8,554 nt of DNA from CAVTLG01 sp963735495 (GCA_963735495.1 CAVTLG010000013.1:1-8554); one strand, 5' to 3'. Counted from the stretch's first letter, positions 1-6,564 are shown. Notes: generated from the letters alone by a model not told the origin. Translations and numbers: made by a program.

Positions 1-276
1 TATGACGACACTGCCTGCGCGCAGTTGAATATGACTCGTCTCACGAGCGAGAGCCGCCTGCAGCACTGCCGGGTTAGGATAGAGCCAACCATCTTTCGTG
101 AAGTGGCGTTCGGGAATCCAGACAGATGAAAAACCATGCTGGTCAGCGAACTTCGTGCTTTCGATGACCAGGCAATACTTATCTCCACTAAAAGGAGTCT
201 CGCTGCTGGAAAAGAAAATAAGACCGAAATCGATCCCCTTGCCACTCCCTGGTGTTGGGTATTGTAAAAGGTCCAC
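1..276 (-). CDS. Luciferase-like FMN-dependent monooxygenase (MupA/Atu3671 type), 3' end outside window
   Basis: The 92 visible codons match the start of luciferase-like monooxygenases embedded in, or working with, PKS and NRPS assembly lines. The match includes a beta-strand opening DFGLIFFSS (residues 16-24), then GDKYCLVIES, FADQHGFSSVWIPERHF (43-59), YPNPAVLQAALA (66-77) and IQLRAGSVV (83-91). These positions correspond to the first strands and helices of the TIM-barrel flavin fold. Family members use reduced FMN and O2 to oxygenate a carrier-bound or released intermediate; the exact substrate cannot be told here. The start chosen is GTG at 276-274, with GGAGG five bases upstream. It lies 30 bases after the PKS stop and in the same frame as that PKS, so it is either a translationally coupled next gene or a domain split off by a nonsense change. 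No promoter is visible, so cotranscription with the PKS is likely. The gene continues past the left edge. The family call rests on remembered motif similarity and is fairly secure. Confidence 0.8.
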   Translation of the reverse strand, partial: MDLLQYPTPGSGKGIDFGLIFFSSSETPFSGDKYCLVIESTKFADQHGFSSVWIPERHFTKDGWLYPNPAVLQAALARETSHIQLRAGSVVI

Positions 277-309
277 GATATCCTCCAGAATATAGTCACA
301 AATTCCTTA
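274..309 (-). promoter_or_regulatory. PKS stop codon, ribosome binding site and GTG start of the monooxygenase
   Basis: Reading leftward, the PKS frame ends in TAA (309-307). Ten sense codons then follow in the same frame before GTG at 276-274. A GGAGG Shine-Dalgarno sequence lies at 286-282, five bases before GTG. The strong ribosome site supports true re-initiation here and hence two separate proteins. The shared frame leaves open an ancestral fusion interrupted by the TAA. Confidence 0.65.
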
Positions 310-1182
310 TATATGACGGATCTTCCCGGTTGCATGCAATGTCCACAAATTGTGTGGTTGGTCCGGCACACCGGCAGAATGACTGTACACATTAAATGTA
401 ACCGCGTCACTCACGTCGGAAGAAAGGACAATTTGAACCTTCTGGGAACCCTTCTCTGGCAAGAGGAGGAGTTTTTTGAGTTCGATATCTGTCAGTATAT
501 GATTCCCCGGTCCAAAGGCTTCCACTGTAGCAGCCTGGGCCATCTCAACGTAGACTGAGACAGGGAGCGCCATCGCCCCTTGAATACGATGATCGCTGAG
601 ATAGGGAAGGCGTTGCTTGTCCAGTGCTATTTCCCAGACATGCACGCCCGTTGGATGCACTAAAGATATATGCGACTCTAACAGAGGATGTCTCTGCTCG
701 CTGCTCGCTATCCAGGAGCGTGGTGCCTGGCTGGTACTCCGATCAGCCTCTGTGGTATCAAACCAGCAATATTCTCGTTCGAAAGGATAGGTCGGCAATG
801 CTCTACGCTGTCGCGCGTAATCACCGTCAAAGCCTGACCAGTCCAGGTCAATCCCACGCGTATAGAGCGCCGCCGCACAATACAAAAGGCTGTTCCACTC
901 ATCCTGACCCTTGCGCAGGGATGGTAGCCATGTCACGCTATCAACCGGCAGGCAACGCTTCCCCATATTTGAGAGAGTAGAATCTGGCCCTAGCTCCACA
1001 AATACATTATAACCTTTTTCAGCAAGCGACTGCATGCCCGCCGCAAACTGGACAGCCTCCCGCGTCTGGCGACACCAGTAGCTAGCATCCAATGTCGCAC
1101 CTGCCTCCAGGAGCTGGCCGCTCAGATTCGTGACCAGCGAGATGCGCAACGGCTGAAATACGACTTGACGGGCAACCTGCTC
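307..1182 (-). CDS. Type I PKS, frameshifted C-terminal part: AT end, post-AT linker and N-terminal half of a dehydratase
   Basis: This is the continuation of the PKS after the frame break at 1183; it adds 291 residues (1436-1726 of the reconstructed protein). It opens with EQVARQVVFQPLRISLVTN, the expected AT sequence after HAFHSP, and carries ELGPDSTLSNMG (about 1498-1509) at the AT end. The usual post-AT linker YPFEREYCWFD follows. From residue 1600 (HPLLESH) it reads as the first hotdog half of a PKS dehydratase. The catalytic-His motif HxxxGxxxxP is present as HRIQGAMALP, with His1633. The frame stops at TAA 309-307, right after the TLHATGKIR strand. The second hotdog half with the catalytic Asp, any ketoreductase and any second ACP are absent. 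As it stands it has no good ribosome site; the first possible start in this frame is TTG at 1149. I therefore read it as part of the upstream gene and not as an independent protein. Confidence 0.75.
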   Translation of the reverse strand, partial: EQVARQVVFQPLRISLVTNLSGQLLEAGATLDASYWCRQTREAVQFAAGMQSLAEKGYNVFVELGPDSTLSNMGKRCLPVDSVTWLPSLRKGQDEWNSLLYCAAALYTRGIDLDWSGFDGDYARQRRALPTYPFEREYCWFDTTEADRSTSQAPRSWIASSEQRHPLLESHISLVHPTGVHVWEIALDKQRLPYLSDHRIQGAMALPVSVYVEMAQAATVEAFGPGNHILTDIELKKLLLLPEKGSQKVQIVLSSDVSDAVTFNVYSHSAGVPDQPHNLWTLHATGKIRHI

Positions 1183-4100
1183 GAAAAGCTTCCAGCATGG
1201 GCTCCATCAAGGGTGAGTGGAAGGCATGCGAAACAGTCATCGCATGCGTCACCAGGCCCTCAGCCTTTAGCAGCGGCAGCAGACGTTGCAAGGCCGCGCT
1301 GTCTCCTGAGAGTACCGTATTGTTGGGCCCATTCAAGGCGGCAATAGAAACCTGCGCCTGAAATGGAGCCAGTAGATGCGCAAAACGCTGCGGCTCGGCA
1401 AAAACAACGACCATCTCTCCGGGCTGCGACAAGGCTTGCATCAGACGACCACGAGCGGCAATCAGCTTCAGACCATCCTCCAGACTGAAGAGTCCCGCGA
1501 CACAGGCCGCGACGTATTCGCCGACGCTATGTCCCATGACAGCACCTGGCTCAATGCCCCACGCACGCCACATCTCAGCTAGAGCATATTCGAGCGCAAA
1601 GAGTGCAGGCTGCGTGTATGCTGTTTCGTGAAGTGGAGAAGCGGCACCCTCTGCCGGATAGAGCACAGAGAGCAACGGCTGTTCCAGGTAGGCGCGCAGG
1701 ATCTCGTCACAACGCTCCAGGGCCTGGCGAAACGTTGGCTGTGTAGCATACAATTGGCGCGCCATGCCGAAGTACTGCGCACCTTGACCGGTGAAGAGAA
1801 AAGCCAGCTTATGCTGCGCGCCAGGACGAACGTGTCTGCTGTGTATGTCAGTGGATGCCTGTCCAGTGCTGAATAGTTGTAGGCGCTCGCGCAATTGCTC
1901 TGCTGAGTTCGCGGTCAGCGCCAGGCGCTGCGCAAAATGGGAGCGCCCCGTATTGGCGGTAAAACAGACGTCCGCCATAGCGGGCGTTGGATGAGTCTCC
2001 AGCAATGTCACGTAACGCTGCGCTAACGTCTGCAAGGCCGACTCGCTATGGGCCGAGAGTGCTAACAGGTGCAATGGACGCTCCAGCGCATTTGTTTGTG
2101 CACTGACCGGCGATGCCCCTTCCAGAATGACGTGCGCGTTGGTGCCACCAAAGCCAAAGGCGCTGACGCCCGCAAAACGCGGCTTGTTGACAGGCCAGGA
2201 CTGCACTGCAGTCGGGATGGCGAAGGTTGTATTGGCAAACGAGATATGCTGATTGAGCTTCTTCAGGTGCAAATGTGGTGCGATCTCGCCTTTAGAGAGA
2301 CAGAGCACAGTTTTGATGAGACCCGCGATACCCGCCGCTGACTCTAAATGGCCGATATTGGTCTTGACCGAACCCAGGTAGCATGGTTCATCAGTCGTGC
2401 GTTGCGCCATCAGCACGGCTTTGAGCGCATCAACCTCAATAGGATCACCCAGCGGCGTGCTGGACCCGTGTGTTTCAACATAGCTGATCTGCTCAGGCGT
2501 CACGCGCGCGCGCTGGAGAGCCTGGCGGATGACGGCCTCTTGCGATGGTCCATTGGGGGCGGTGAGTCCATTACTGCGTCCATCCTGGTTGACGGCTGAG
2601 CCACGGATCAGCGCATAAATGGTATCACCATCTCTGCGCGCATCGGCCAGCGGCTTGAGCAGCACTAATCCACAACCCTCAGAGCGCACATAGCCGTCCG
2701 CTGACTCGTCGAAGGTCCTGCAATATCCGTCAGAGGACATCATACGCGCCTGCGAAAGAGCTATCGTCAACTCGGGCGTCAGGATCAGATTGACGCCACC
2801 GGCCAGTGCACGACTGCATTCACCATTGCGCAAGCTCTGGCAAGCCTGGTGTACAGCGACCAGCGAGGATGAACACGCCGTATCAATAGCCACGCTGGGT
2901 CCACGCAGGTCAAGAAAATACGATACACGATTGGCCGCAATACTATGGGCATTTCCTGTACCGGTGTATGCATCCAGCGTATTCGTGTCCCGGAACTGTA
3001 TACGGGCGTAATCATCGCTACTGATACCGATGAAGACGCCGGTCTGACTTTGCGTCAGTTGGTCTGGCGCTTGCCCGGCTTGCTCCAACGTTTCCCAGGC
3101 GACTTCCAGCAAGAGGCGCTGCTGTGGGTCCATGCGCGCCGCCTCACGCGGCGAGATGCCGAAGAAGGATGGCTCAAATTGATCTACCTCTGAGAGAAAA
3201 CCACCCCAACGCGTATTCATTTTGCCGGGCGTAGCCTGGCGGGGATCATAGAATGCGCGTGCATTCCAGCGCTGGGGCGGCACTTCGGAGATACCGTCAA
3301 CACCGTTGCGCAAAAGTTGCCAGTATGCCTCGGGACCATCGGCTCCCGGAAAACGACAGCCAATGCCAACAATAGCTATTGCATCAGTATCAGTTAGCGG
3401 CTCGACGTCCGCCGGCGCTGGCGTCTCTGGAGTCGCAGGTGCATGCGCCAGGTGACGAGCGAGTGCTTCGATAGTTGGATAATCATAGACCAGCGTGGCC
3501 GGGAGTTCCTGTCCAAGCCAATCTTCCAGGTCCGCCGCTAAGGTCACACCCTGCACCGAATCCATGCCATAGTGCGCAAATGGAACGTGGATATCAACGG
3601 CATGAGCTGGCACCTTCAACGCCTCCGAGACCTGCGCAATGAGCCAGGTTTGTATCTCTGCCGCGCTCTTACCCGGAATGTCTGGACGCTCCTCTAACGG
3701 TTCTGTCGTAGGCATGGCATCGCTGGTTTCCTGAAGATCCAGCTTCCACTCGTGGATGACATCCAACGTACCATCCAGGTAGGCTTCACGGGCCCCGCGA
3801 TGCTGTATCTTGCCGCTGGATGTCTTCGGTATGCTGCTGGTCTTGATCAAGACGATAGCGTAGATCTGCAGGTCGTGCTGCTCCGCGATGGCCTGGCGTA
3901 TCGCGGTAACTGCCGCGTCCAGATTTTTTGTTAAGTACTGGCGCTCAACCTCTTGCACCACGACAAGCCGCTCTTCTCCAACAGCCTCAACGGAGAAGGC
4001 CGCACTGGCAGCGGGACGCAAGGCCACGTGGCTGTGCTCTACGGTCTGTTCGATGTCCTGTGGATAATGATTACTGCCTCTAATAATAATCAAATCTTTG

Positions 4101-5488
4101 AGACGACCAGTAATGAAAAACTCGCCGTTGTGCGCAAAGCCCAGGTCGCCGGTACGCAGAAAAGGGCCTGCATTATTATGTGAGAGATGGGCCTGAAACG
4201 TATAGGCCGTCTCCTCAGGTTTGTGCCAGTAACCCTGCGCCACACTTGGACCGGCAACCCAGATTTCACCCACCTGGTTATTCGGGCATGGCATACGCGT
4301 ATCTGGATCGACGATGATCACCTGCTGATCTGGATGGCTATGGCCTATGCTGACCAGCGTACGCGCGTCCTTCTCTGCGCTGGATACAGCGACGATGCGG
4401 TTGTGTTCAAGCGCTTTCCCCTGGAATGTGCCAACCGTAGGAAAGACGCCTTTGTTGCCGGCAGAAACAACCAGTGTGGCTTCCGCAAGACCGTAGCAAG
4501 GATACGAGTAGGCGCGTCGGAAACCGGTCGTGGCAAAAGCTTCCGCAAAATGCTCAAGCGTACTCAGACGTACTGGCTCAGCGCCATTGGCCACGATCTC
4601 CCAACTGCTCAAATCCAGCGTGGCCTTCTGCTCCGGCGTAATCTTACGCGCACAGAGGTCATAGGCAAAATTTGGTCCACCACTGATCGTCGCACGTGTG
4701 CGCGAGACGGCCCGCAACCAGCGCAGCGGACGTTGTAAGAACGCCGTCGGGGTCATGATCGTCGACTCGTACCCAGCATACAGCGGTTGCAGCACCCCCC
4801 CGATCAAGCCCAGGTCATGGTAGAGCGGCAGCCAGGTAACACCGTGCGCCTGTGCTGGATGCTGACAGTAGCGCTCGACCAGCGATGAGTTGTGCAAGAG
4901 GTTGCCATGCGTGACCATGACCCCTTTGGGAATGCCGGTGGAACCCGATGTGTACTGCAGAAAAGCCAGTGTACCACTGCTGACATCAGGGGCTTGCCAG
5001 TGGTCCGCAGCCGTTTCCAGCAGTTGGTCAGTGACCAGCACGCGTACGCCTTGTAGCTCGGGCGATTGCGCCAGCAGACCATCCACTCTGGAAGTGAGCG
5101 AACTAGCGGTCAGCATTACCTGTGGCTGAGCGTCGTTGGCGATGGCGCGGAACTTGGCGAGCGTGCGGTCAGAGCGCACGGCAGAAGGTGGATAAACGGG
5201 AACCGCAATAATTCCACTATATATGCAGCCAAAGAAAGCTGCAATAAATTCTAGCCCTGAAGGATAGATCAAGAGTGCGCGTTCTCCGCTGGCGCAATGC
5301 TCCTGCAACGACGCAGCAATAATGCGTGCGTGACGATCTAGCTCCGCGTAAGTGAAAAAGTCAGTTGTTTCATCTCCGTCAGCTAGAAAGGAATAGATGT
5401 GCTCTTCCGGTTGTTGGAGAGCCCTCCAGCGAAGGAGATCGATGAAAGTAGAAAAATCGCAAGCTGATGCCGAAATACGTATGCTCAA
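1082..5488 (-). CDS. Type I polyketide synthase with fatty acyl-AMP ligase loading domain (FAAL-ACP-KS-AT), frame broken in the AT
   Basis: This megasynthase first activates a free fatty acid as acyl-AMP, passes it to its own ACP, and elongates it. The FAAL spans about residues 10-590: ATP-binding YTSGSTGIPKG (179-189), SYPCYGLAEATL, GEIWVAGPSVAQGYW, RTGDLGF, and IPKTSSGKIQ with the C-terminal Lys560. The ACP covers about 609-682, with phosphopantetheine site Ser644 in GMDSVQ. A Pro/Ala-rich linker follows. The KS covers about 703-1124 with the intact triad Cys872 (DTACSSS), His1007 (VETHGSSTPLGDP) and His1047 (NIGHLESAAG), at the usual 135 and 40 residue spacings. The AT starts near 1226: FTGQGAQY (1232-1239), nucleophile Ser1321 in GHSVGEY, Arg1346, and HAFH (1421-1424), which predicts malonyl-CoA. 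After Phe1435 the frame leaves the family pattern and ends in 33 unrelated residues at 1082. The start is TTG at 5488-5486: an in-frame TAA lies two codons upstream, AGGA sits seven bases before it, and the FAAL homology begins by residue 12. No signal peptide or membrane segment is seen, so it is cytoplasmic. Confidence 0.9.
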   Translation of the reverse strand: MSIRISASACDFSTFIDLLRWRALQQPEEHIYSFLADGDETTDFFTYAELDRHARIIAASLQEHCASGERALLIYPSGLEFIAAFFGCIYSGIIAVPVYPPSAVRSDRTLAKFRAIANDAQPQVMLTASSLTSRVDGLLAQSPELQGVRVLVTDQLLETAADHWQAPDVSSGTLAFLQYTSGSTGIPKGVMVTHGNLLHNSSLVERYCQHPAQAHGVTWLPLYHDLGLIGGVLQPLYAGYESTIMTPTAFLQRPLRWLRAVSRTRATISGGPNFAYDLCARKITPEQKATLDLSSWEIVANGAEPVRLSTLEHFAEAFATTGFRRAYSYPCYGLAEATLVVSAGNKGVFPTVGTFQGKALEHNRIVAVSSAEKDARTLVSIGHSHPDQQVIIVDPDTRMPCPNNQVGEIWVAGPSVAQGYWHKPEETAYTFQAHLSHNNAGPFLRTGDLGFAHNGEFFITGRLKDLIIIRGSNHYPQDIEQTVEHSHVALRPAASAAFSVEAVGEERLVVVQEVERQYLTKNLDAAVTAIRQAIAEQHDLQIYAIVLIKTSSIPKTSSGKIQHRGAREAYLDGTLDVIHEWKLDLQETSDAMPTTEPLEERPDIPGKSAAEIQTWLIAQVSEALKVPAHAVDIHVPFAHYGMDSVQGVTLAADLEDWLGQELPATLVYDYPTIEALARHLAHAPATPETPAPADVEPLTDTDAIAIVGIGCRFPGADGPEAYWQLLRNGVDGISEVPPQRWNARAFYDPRQATPGKMNTRWGGFLSEVDQFEPSFFGISPREAARMDPQQRLLLEVAWETLEQAGQAPDQLTQSQTGVFIGISSDDYARIQFRDTNTLDAYTGTGNAHSIAANRVSYFLDLRGPSVAIDTACSSSLVAVHQACQSLRNGECSRALAGGVNLILTPELTIALSQARMMSSDGYCRTFDESADGYVRSEGCGLVLLKPLADARRDGDTIYALIRGSAVNQDGRSNGLTAPNGPSQEAVIRQALQRARVTPEQISYVETHGSSTPLGDPIEVDALKAVLMAQRTTDEPCYLGSVKTNIGHLESAAGIAGLIKTVLCLSKGEIAPHLHLKKLNQHISFANTTFAIPTAVQSWPVNKPRFAGVSAFGFGGTNAHVILEGASPVSAQTNALERPLHLLALSAHSESALQTLAQRYVTLLETHPTPAMADVCFTANTGRSHFAQRLALTANSAEQLRERLQLFSTGQASTDIHSRHVRPGAQHKLAFLFTGQGAQYFGMARQLYATQPTFRQALERCDEILRAYLEQPLLSVLYPAEGAASPLHETAYTQPALFALEYALAEMWRAWGIEPGAVMGHSVGEYVAACVAGLFSLEDGLKLIAARGRLMQALSQPGEMVVVFAEPQRFAHLLAPFQAQVSIAALNGPNNTVLSGDSAALQRLLPLLKAEGLVTHAMTVSHAFHSPLMEPMLEAFRAGCPSSRISAVAHLAGHESERPAPGGRCDIGC
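1183..1183 (-). other. Single-base frameshift inside the PKS acyltransferase domain
   Basis: Reading leftward, the AT gives ...MEPMLEAF up to position 1184. The family sequence then continues only if one base, the G on the plus strand at 1183, is skipped; this gives EQVARQVVFQPLRIS from 1182 on. The smallest repair is thus one extra base; a two-base loss is also formally possible. The change lies beside a run of four T (minus strand), but the extra base is not part of that run. It could be a sequencing or assembly error, a real inactivating mutation, or, less likely, programmed slippage. Confidence 0.8.
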
Positions 5489-5572
5489 AGTTTATTCCTG
5501 GCATAGAAGGTTGTGAAGTCCCCTACTAGGAAATTGTGAGGGGGCGACATATTTATTTTGTGTTCATAGTTG

Positions 5573-5601
5573 ATGATACCTTCAATTTAAGTGCCTGTCA
5601 A
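5573..5601 (-). promoter_or_regulatory. Sigma-70/SigA type promoter of the PKS gene
   Basis: On the minus strand, TTGACA (5601-5596) and TATCAT (5578-5573) are separated by exactly 17 bases. That is a perfect -35 and five of six matches to the -10. Transcription would start near 5566, giving a leader of about 78 bases before the TTG start at 5488. The fit indicates that the PKS can be transcribed on its own, without read-through from the small HTH gene upstream. A further TATAAT lies about 16 bases upstream of the TTGACA, but without a good -35. Confidence 0.7.
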
Positions 5602-5690
5602 CAGTTTTGCAATTATAGTATTCATCAGCGGATCACAAGGGGAGAAAACCAGGCAAAGGCGAAAAAAATAGTTGGCAATAGCCATGTTCC

Positions 5691-5761
5691 AAAGCCACTG
5701 ACAAGACGACTGAGTTCGCGCAGGTGATAGCAGAAAGCCTGAGAGCATTGCCAGTGGCTTT
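5691..5761. repeat. 10-bp perfect inverted repeat with a 51-base loop
   Basis: AAAGCCACTG at 5691-5700 is exactly reversed as CAGTGGCTTT at 5752-5761, between the HTH gene's stop and the PKS promoter. On the plus strand the right arm runs into TTTT, which looks like a terminator, but no plus-strand gene precedes it. On the minus strand no T-run follows the stem, so it is a poor terminator for the HTH gene. The 51-base loop is long for an RNA hairpin; a paired operator is an alternative. Confidence 0.4.
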
Positions 5762-5784
5762 TTGGGATCTGTTAGGCAATAACA

Positions 5785-5979
5785 CTAGCTTTCTGGTAAC
5801 TGCAATGCATCGCCCAGGACTTTGTCCAGAATTTCGCGTTTGATGCGATAGGCTTGTCGTTCGTTGACATGTGGTAAGATAACTGCCTCCAATGCACCCT
5901 GTTTCACCCAACGCCGTACAGTTGTATCATCTACACGTAGAATCCGGGCCACTTCAGAAACGGTCAAAAGCTCGCTCAT
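5785..5979 (-). CDS. Small excisionase/MerR-like helix-turn-helix DNA-binding protein
   Basis: This 64-residue protein is almost wholly a winged helix-turn-helix of the excisionase family type. LLTVSEVARILRVDDTTVRRW (residues 4-24) forms the two HTH helices, and a short wing ends in AYRIKREILDKVLG (43-56). Family members bind DNA; some direct phage excision, many others act as small transcription regulators or as detached DNA-binding modules. No integrase or phage gene is seen nearby, so a regulator role is more likely. The start is ATG at 5979-5977 with AGGAG nine bases upstream. It points the same way as the PKS, whose start lies about 300 bases further on with its own promoter. A cluster-linked regulator is plausible but unproven. 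Its own upstream region holds TTGACAGG (6041-6034) and repeated elements that could be its operators. Length is normal for a one-domain member; nothing appears truncated. Confidence 0.85.
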   Translation of the reverse strand: MSELLTVSEVARILRVDDTTVRRWVKQGALEAVILPHVNERQAYRIKREILDKVLGDALQLPES

Positions 5980-6025
5980 CTCTCTTTACTCCTTCCGTTG
6001 GTAGAAGATCCTGTCTCAATGTTTC

Positions 6026-6137
6026 TATACACCCCTGTCAACGCGACATTTTATATGCTTTCGGCGAGAAAACCACGAAGTCTTCAGCTTGGCGGTGATT
6101 CACATGCAAAACATGTAGTCATCGCGTGACAGGTATA
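6026..6137. repeat. Imperfect inverted repeat built on TGACAGG, upstream of the HTH gene
   Basis: The left arm (6026-6046) contains TATAC, then CTGTCA-A-CGCGA. The right arm (6122-6137) reads TCGCG-TGACAG-GTATA. Eleven pairs match with a one-base bulge, and a further five pair after a short gap. The left arm includes the minus-strand TTGACA at 6041-6036, a possible -35 box for the HTH gene, although no good -10 follows at 16-18 bases (TGAGAC at 17). Two inverted copies about 75 bases apart could be regulator sites that loop or flank a promoter. Confidence 0.35.
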
Positions 6138-6147
6138 CACACAAAAA

Positions 6148-6175
6148 CATTGTATCTGCATTGTACAACATTGTA
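6148..6175 (+). repeat. Three CATTGTA direct repeats in helical phase
   Basis: CATTGTA occurs at 6148-6154, 6159-6165 and 6169-6175, starting 11 and 10 bases apart, so all three lie on the same face of the helix. The middle copy overlaps the palindrome TTGTACAA (6161-6168). The last copy is part of ACAT-7-ATGT. Such phased short repeats are typical of operators bound by small HTH proteins, including excisionase-type proteins that bind in head-to-tail rows. The cluster lies about 170 bases upstream of the HTH start. Binding is inference. Confidence 0.45.
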
Positions 6176-6285
6176 ACGATGTAAGTAAAGTGTCTAGGTA
6201 AATTGGGGTAATGAAAGGTAGTGGAGACCTGAGGCAGGTAGTAAGAATTTTTCGCAATCAGAGTCTGATAGGCTATTTCTTAGCA

Positions 6286-6320
6286 CCTCTCGGAAGAGCT
6301 ATGCTCCTGAGAGGATTTTT
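6286..6320 (+). terminator. Candidate rho-independent terminator or attenuator
   Basis: CCTCTC (6286-6291) pairs with GAGAGG (6309-6314); a GA/TC pair extends the stem beyond a small bulge. ATTTTT follows at once at 6315-6320. The T-run fits rightward transcription only. No gene precedes it on the plus strand, so it would end a short untranslated RNA, serve as an attenuator in a long leader toward htpG, or be fortuitous. The stem is short. Confidence 0.35.
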
Positions 6321-6381
6321 GTAGACACATCCTATTTTCTCTATTTTAGCAGATACAAGCGGAAAGTGAAAGAACGTATCT

Positions 6382-6564
6382 ATGGTGGCTAGAGAGAAGT
6401 TTTGTACAATAAAAGAAGTAGCAGAAAGCAACTTGCTGGTGTCCGTTACACTACTCACTCTGAGAAGATTGATTGTACTCATAGCCAAAAATAGGCCGTA
6501 TCAAGCGTATATATCATCTGATCAGGCAGATCTCTGCTGCTATTTCGCGAGAGTGTTCTGCTAG
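6382..6564 (+). CDS. Doubtful 60-residue ORF resembling a damaged excisionase-type HTH
   Basis: I cannot assign this frame with confidence. Its N-terminal part reads FCTIKEVAE then LLVSV and TLRRLI, closely echoing the excisionase HTH pattern TxKEVAELLxVSxxTLRRLI. Two short extra stretches (SN after EVAE and TL before TLRRLI) add about three residues and would disturb the turn. The remaining half (residues 34-60) ends in a Cys-rich tail without a clear wing. There is no Shine-Dalgarno sequence before the ATG, and its base composition resembles non-coding DNA. It may be a decayed relative of the HTH gene at 5785-5979, a divergent small regulator, or chance. It ends at TAG 6562-6564, about 200 bases before htpG on the same strand. 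Confidence 0.2.
   Translation: MVAREKFCTIKEVAESNLLVSVTLLTLRRLIVLIAKNRPYQAYISSDQADLCCYFARVFC

Noticed and set aside
98..558. Plus-strand open frames opposite the monooxygenase and DH half
   Set aside because: Minus-strand translation shows clear protein families here; the plus frames have no motif or ribosome site.
4187..4738. 183-codon open frame on the plus strand
   Set aside because: It lies wholly opposite the FAAL domain, is rich in Arg, Trp and Thr, has no recognisable motif, and is explained by the coding bias of the opposite strand.
5785..5979. Prophage or integrative element signalled by the excisionase-like gene
   Set aside because: No integrase, attachment-site duplication, tRNA or phage gene is visible; excisionase-type HTH proteins are often plain regulators.
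6148..6175. CATTGTA repeats as a CRISPR array or replication iterons
   Set aside because: Units are only 7 bases with 3-4 base gaps and three copies; there are no spacers, cas genes, initiator gene or DnaA-box cluster.
6273..6488. 71-codon minus-strand open frame in the intergenic region
   Set aside because: No ribosome site or family pattern; it spans the terminator-like hairpin and overlaps a different frame on the plus strand.
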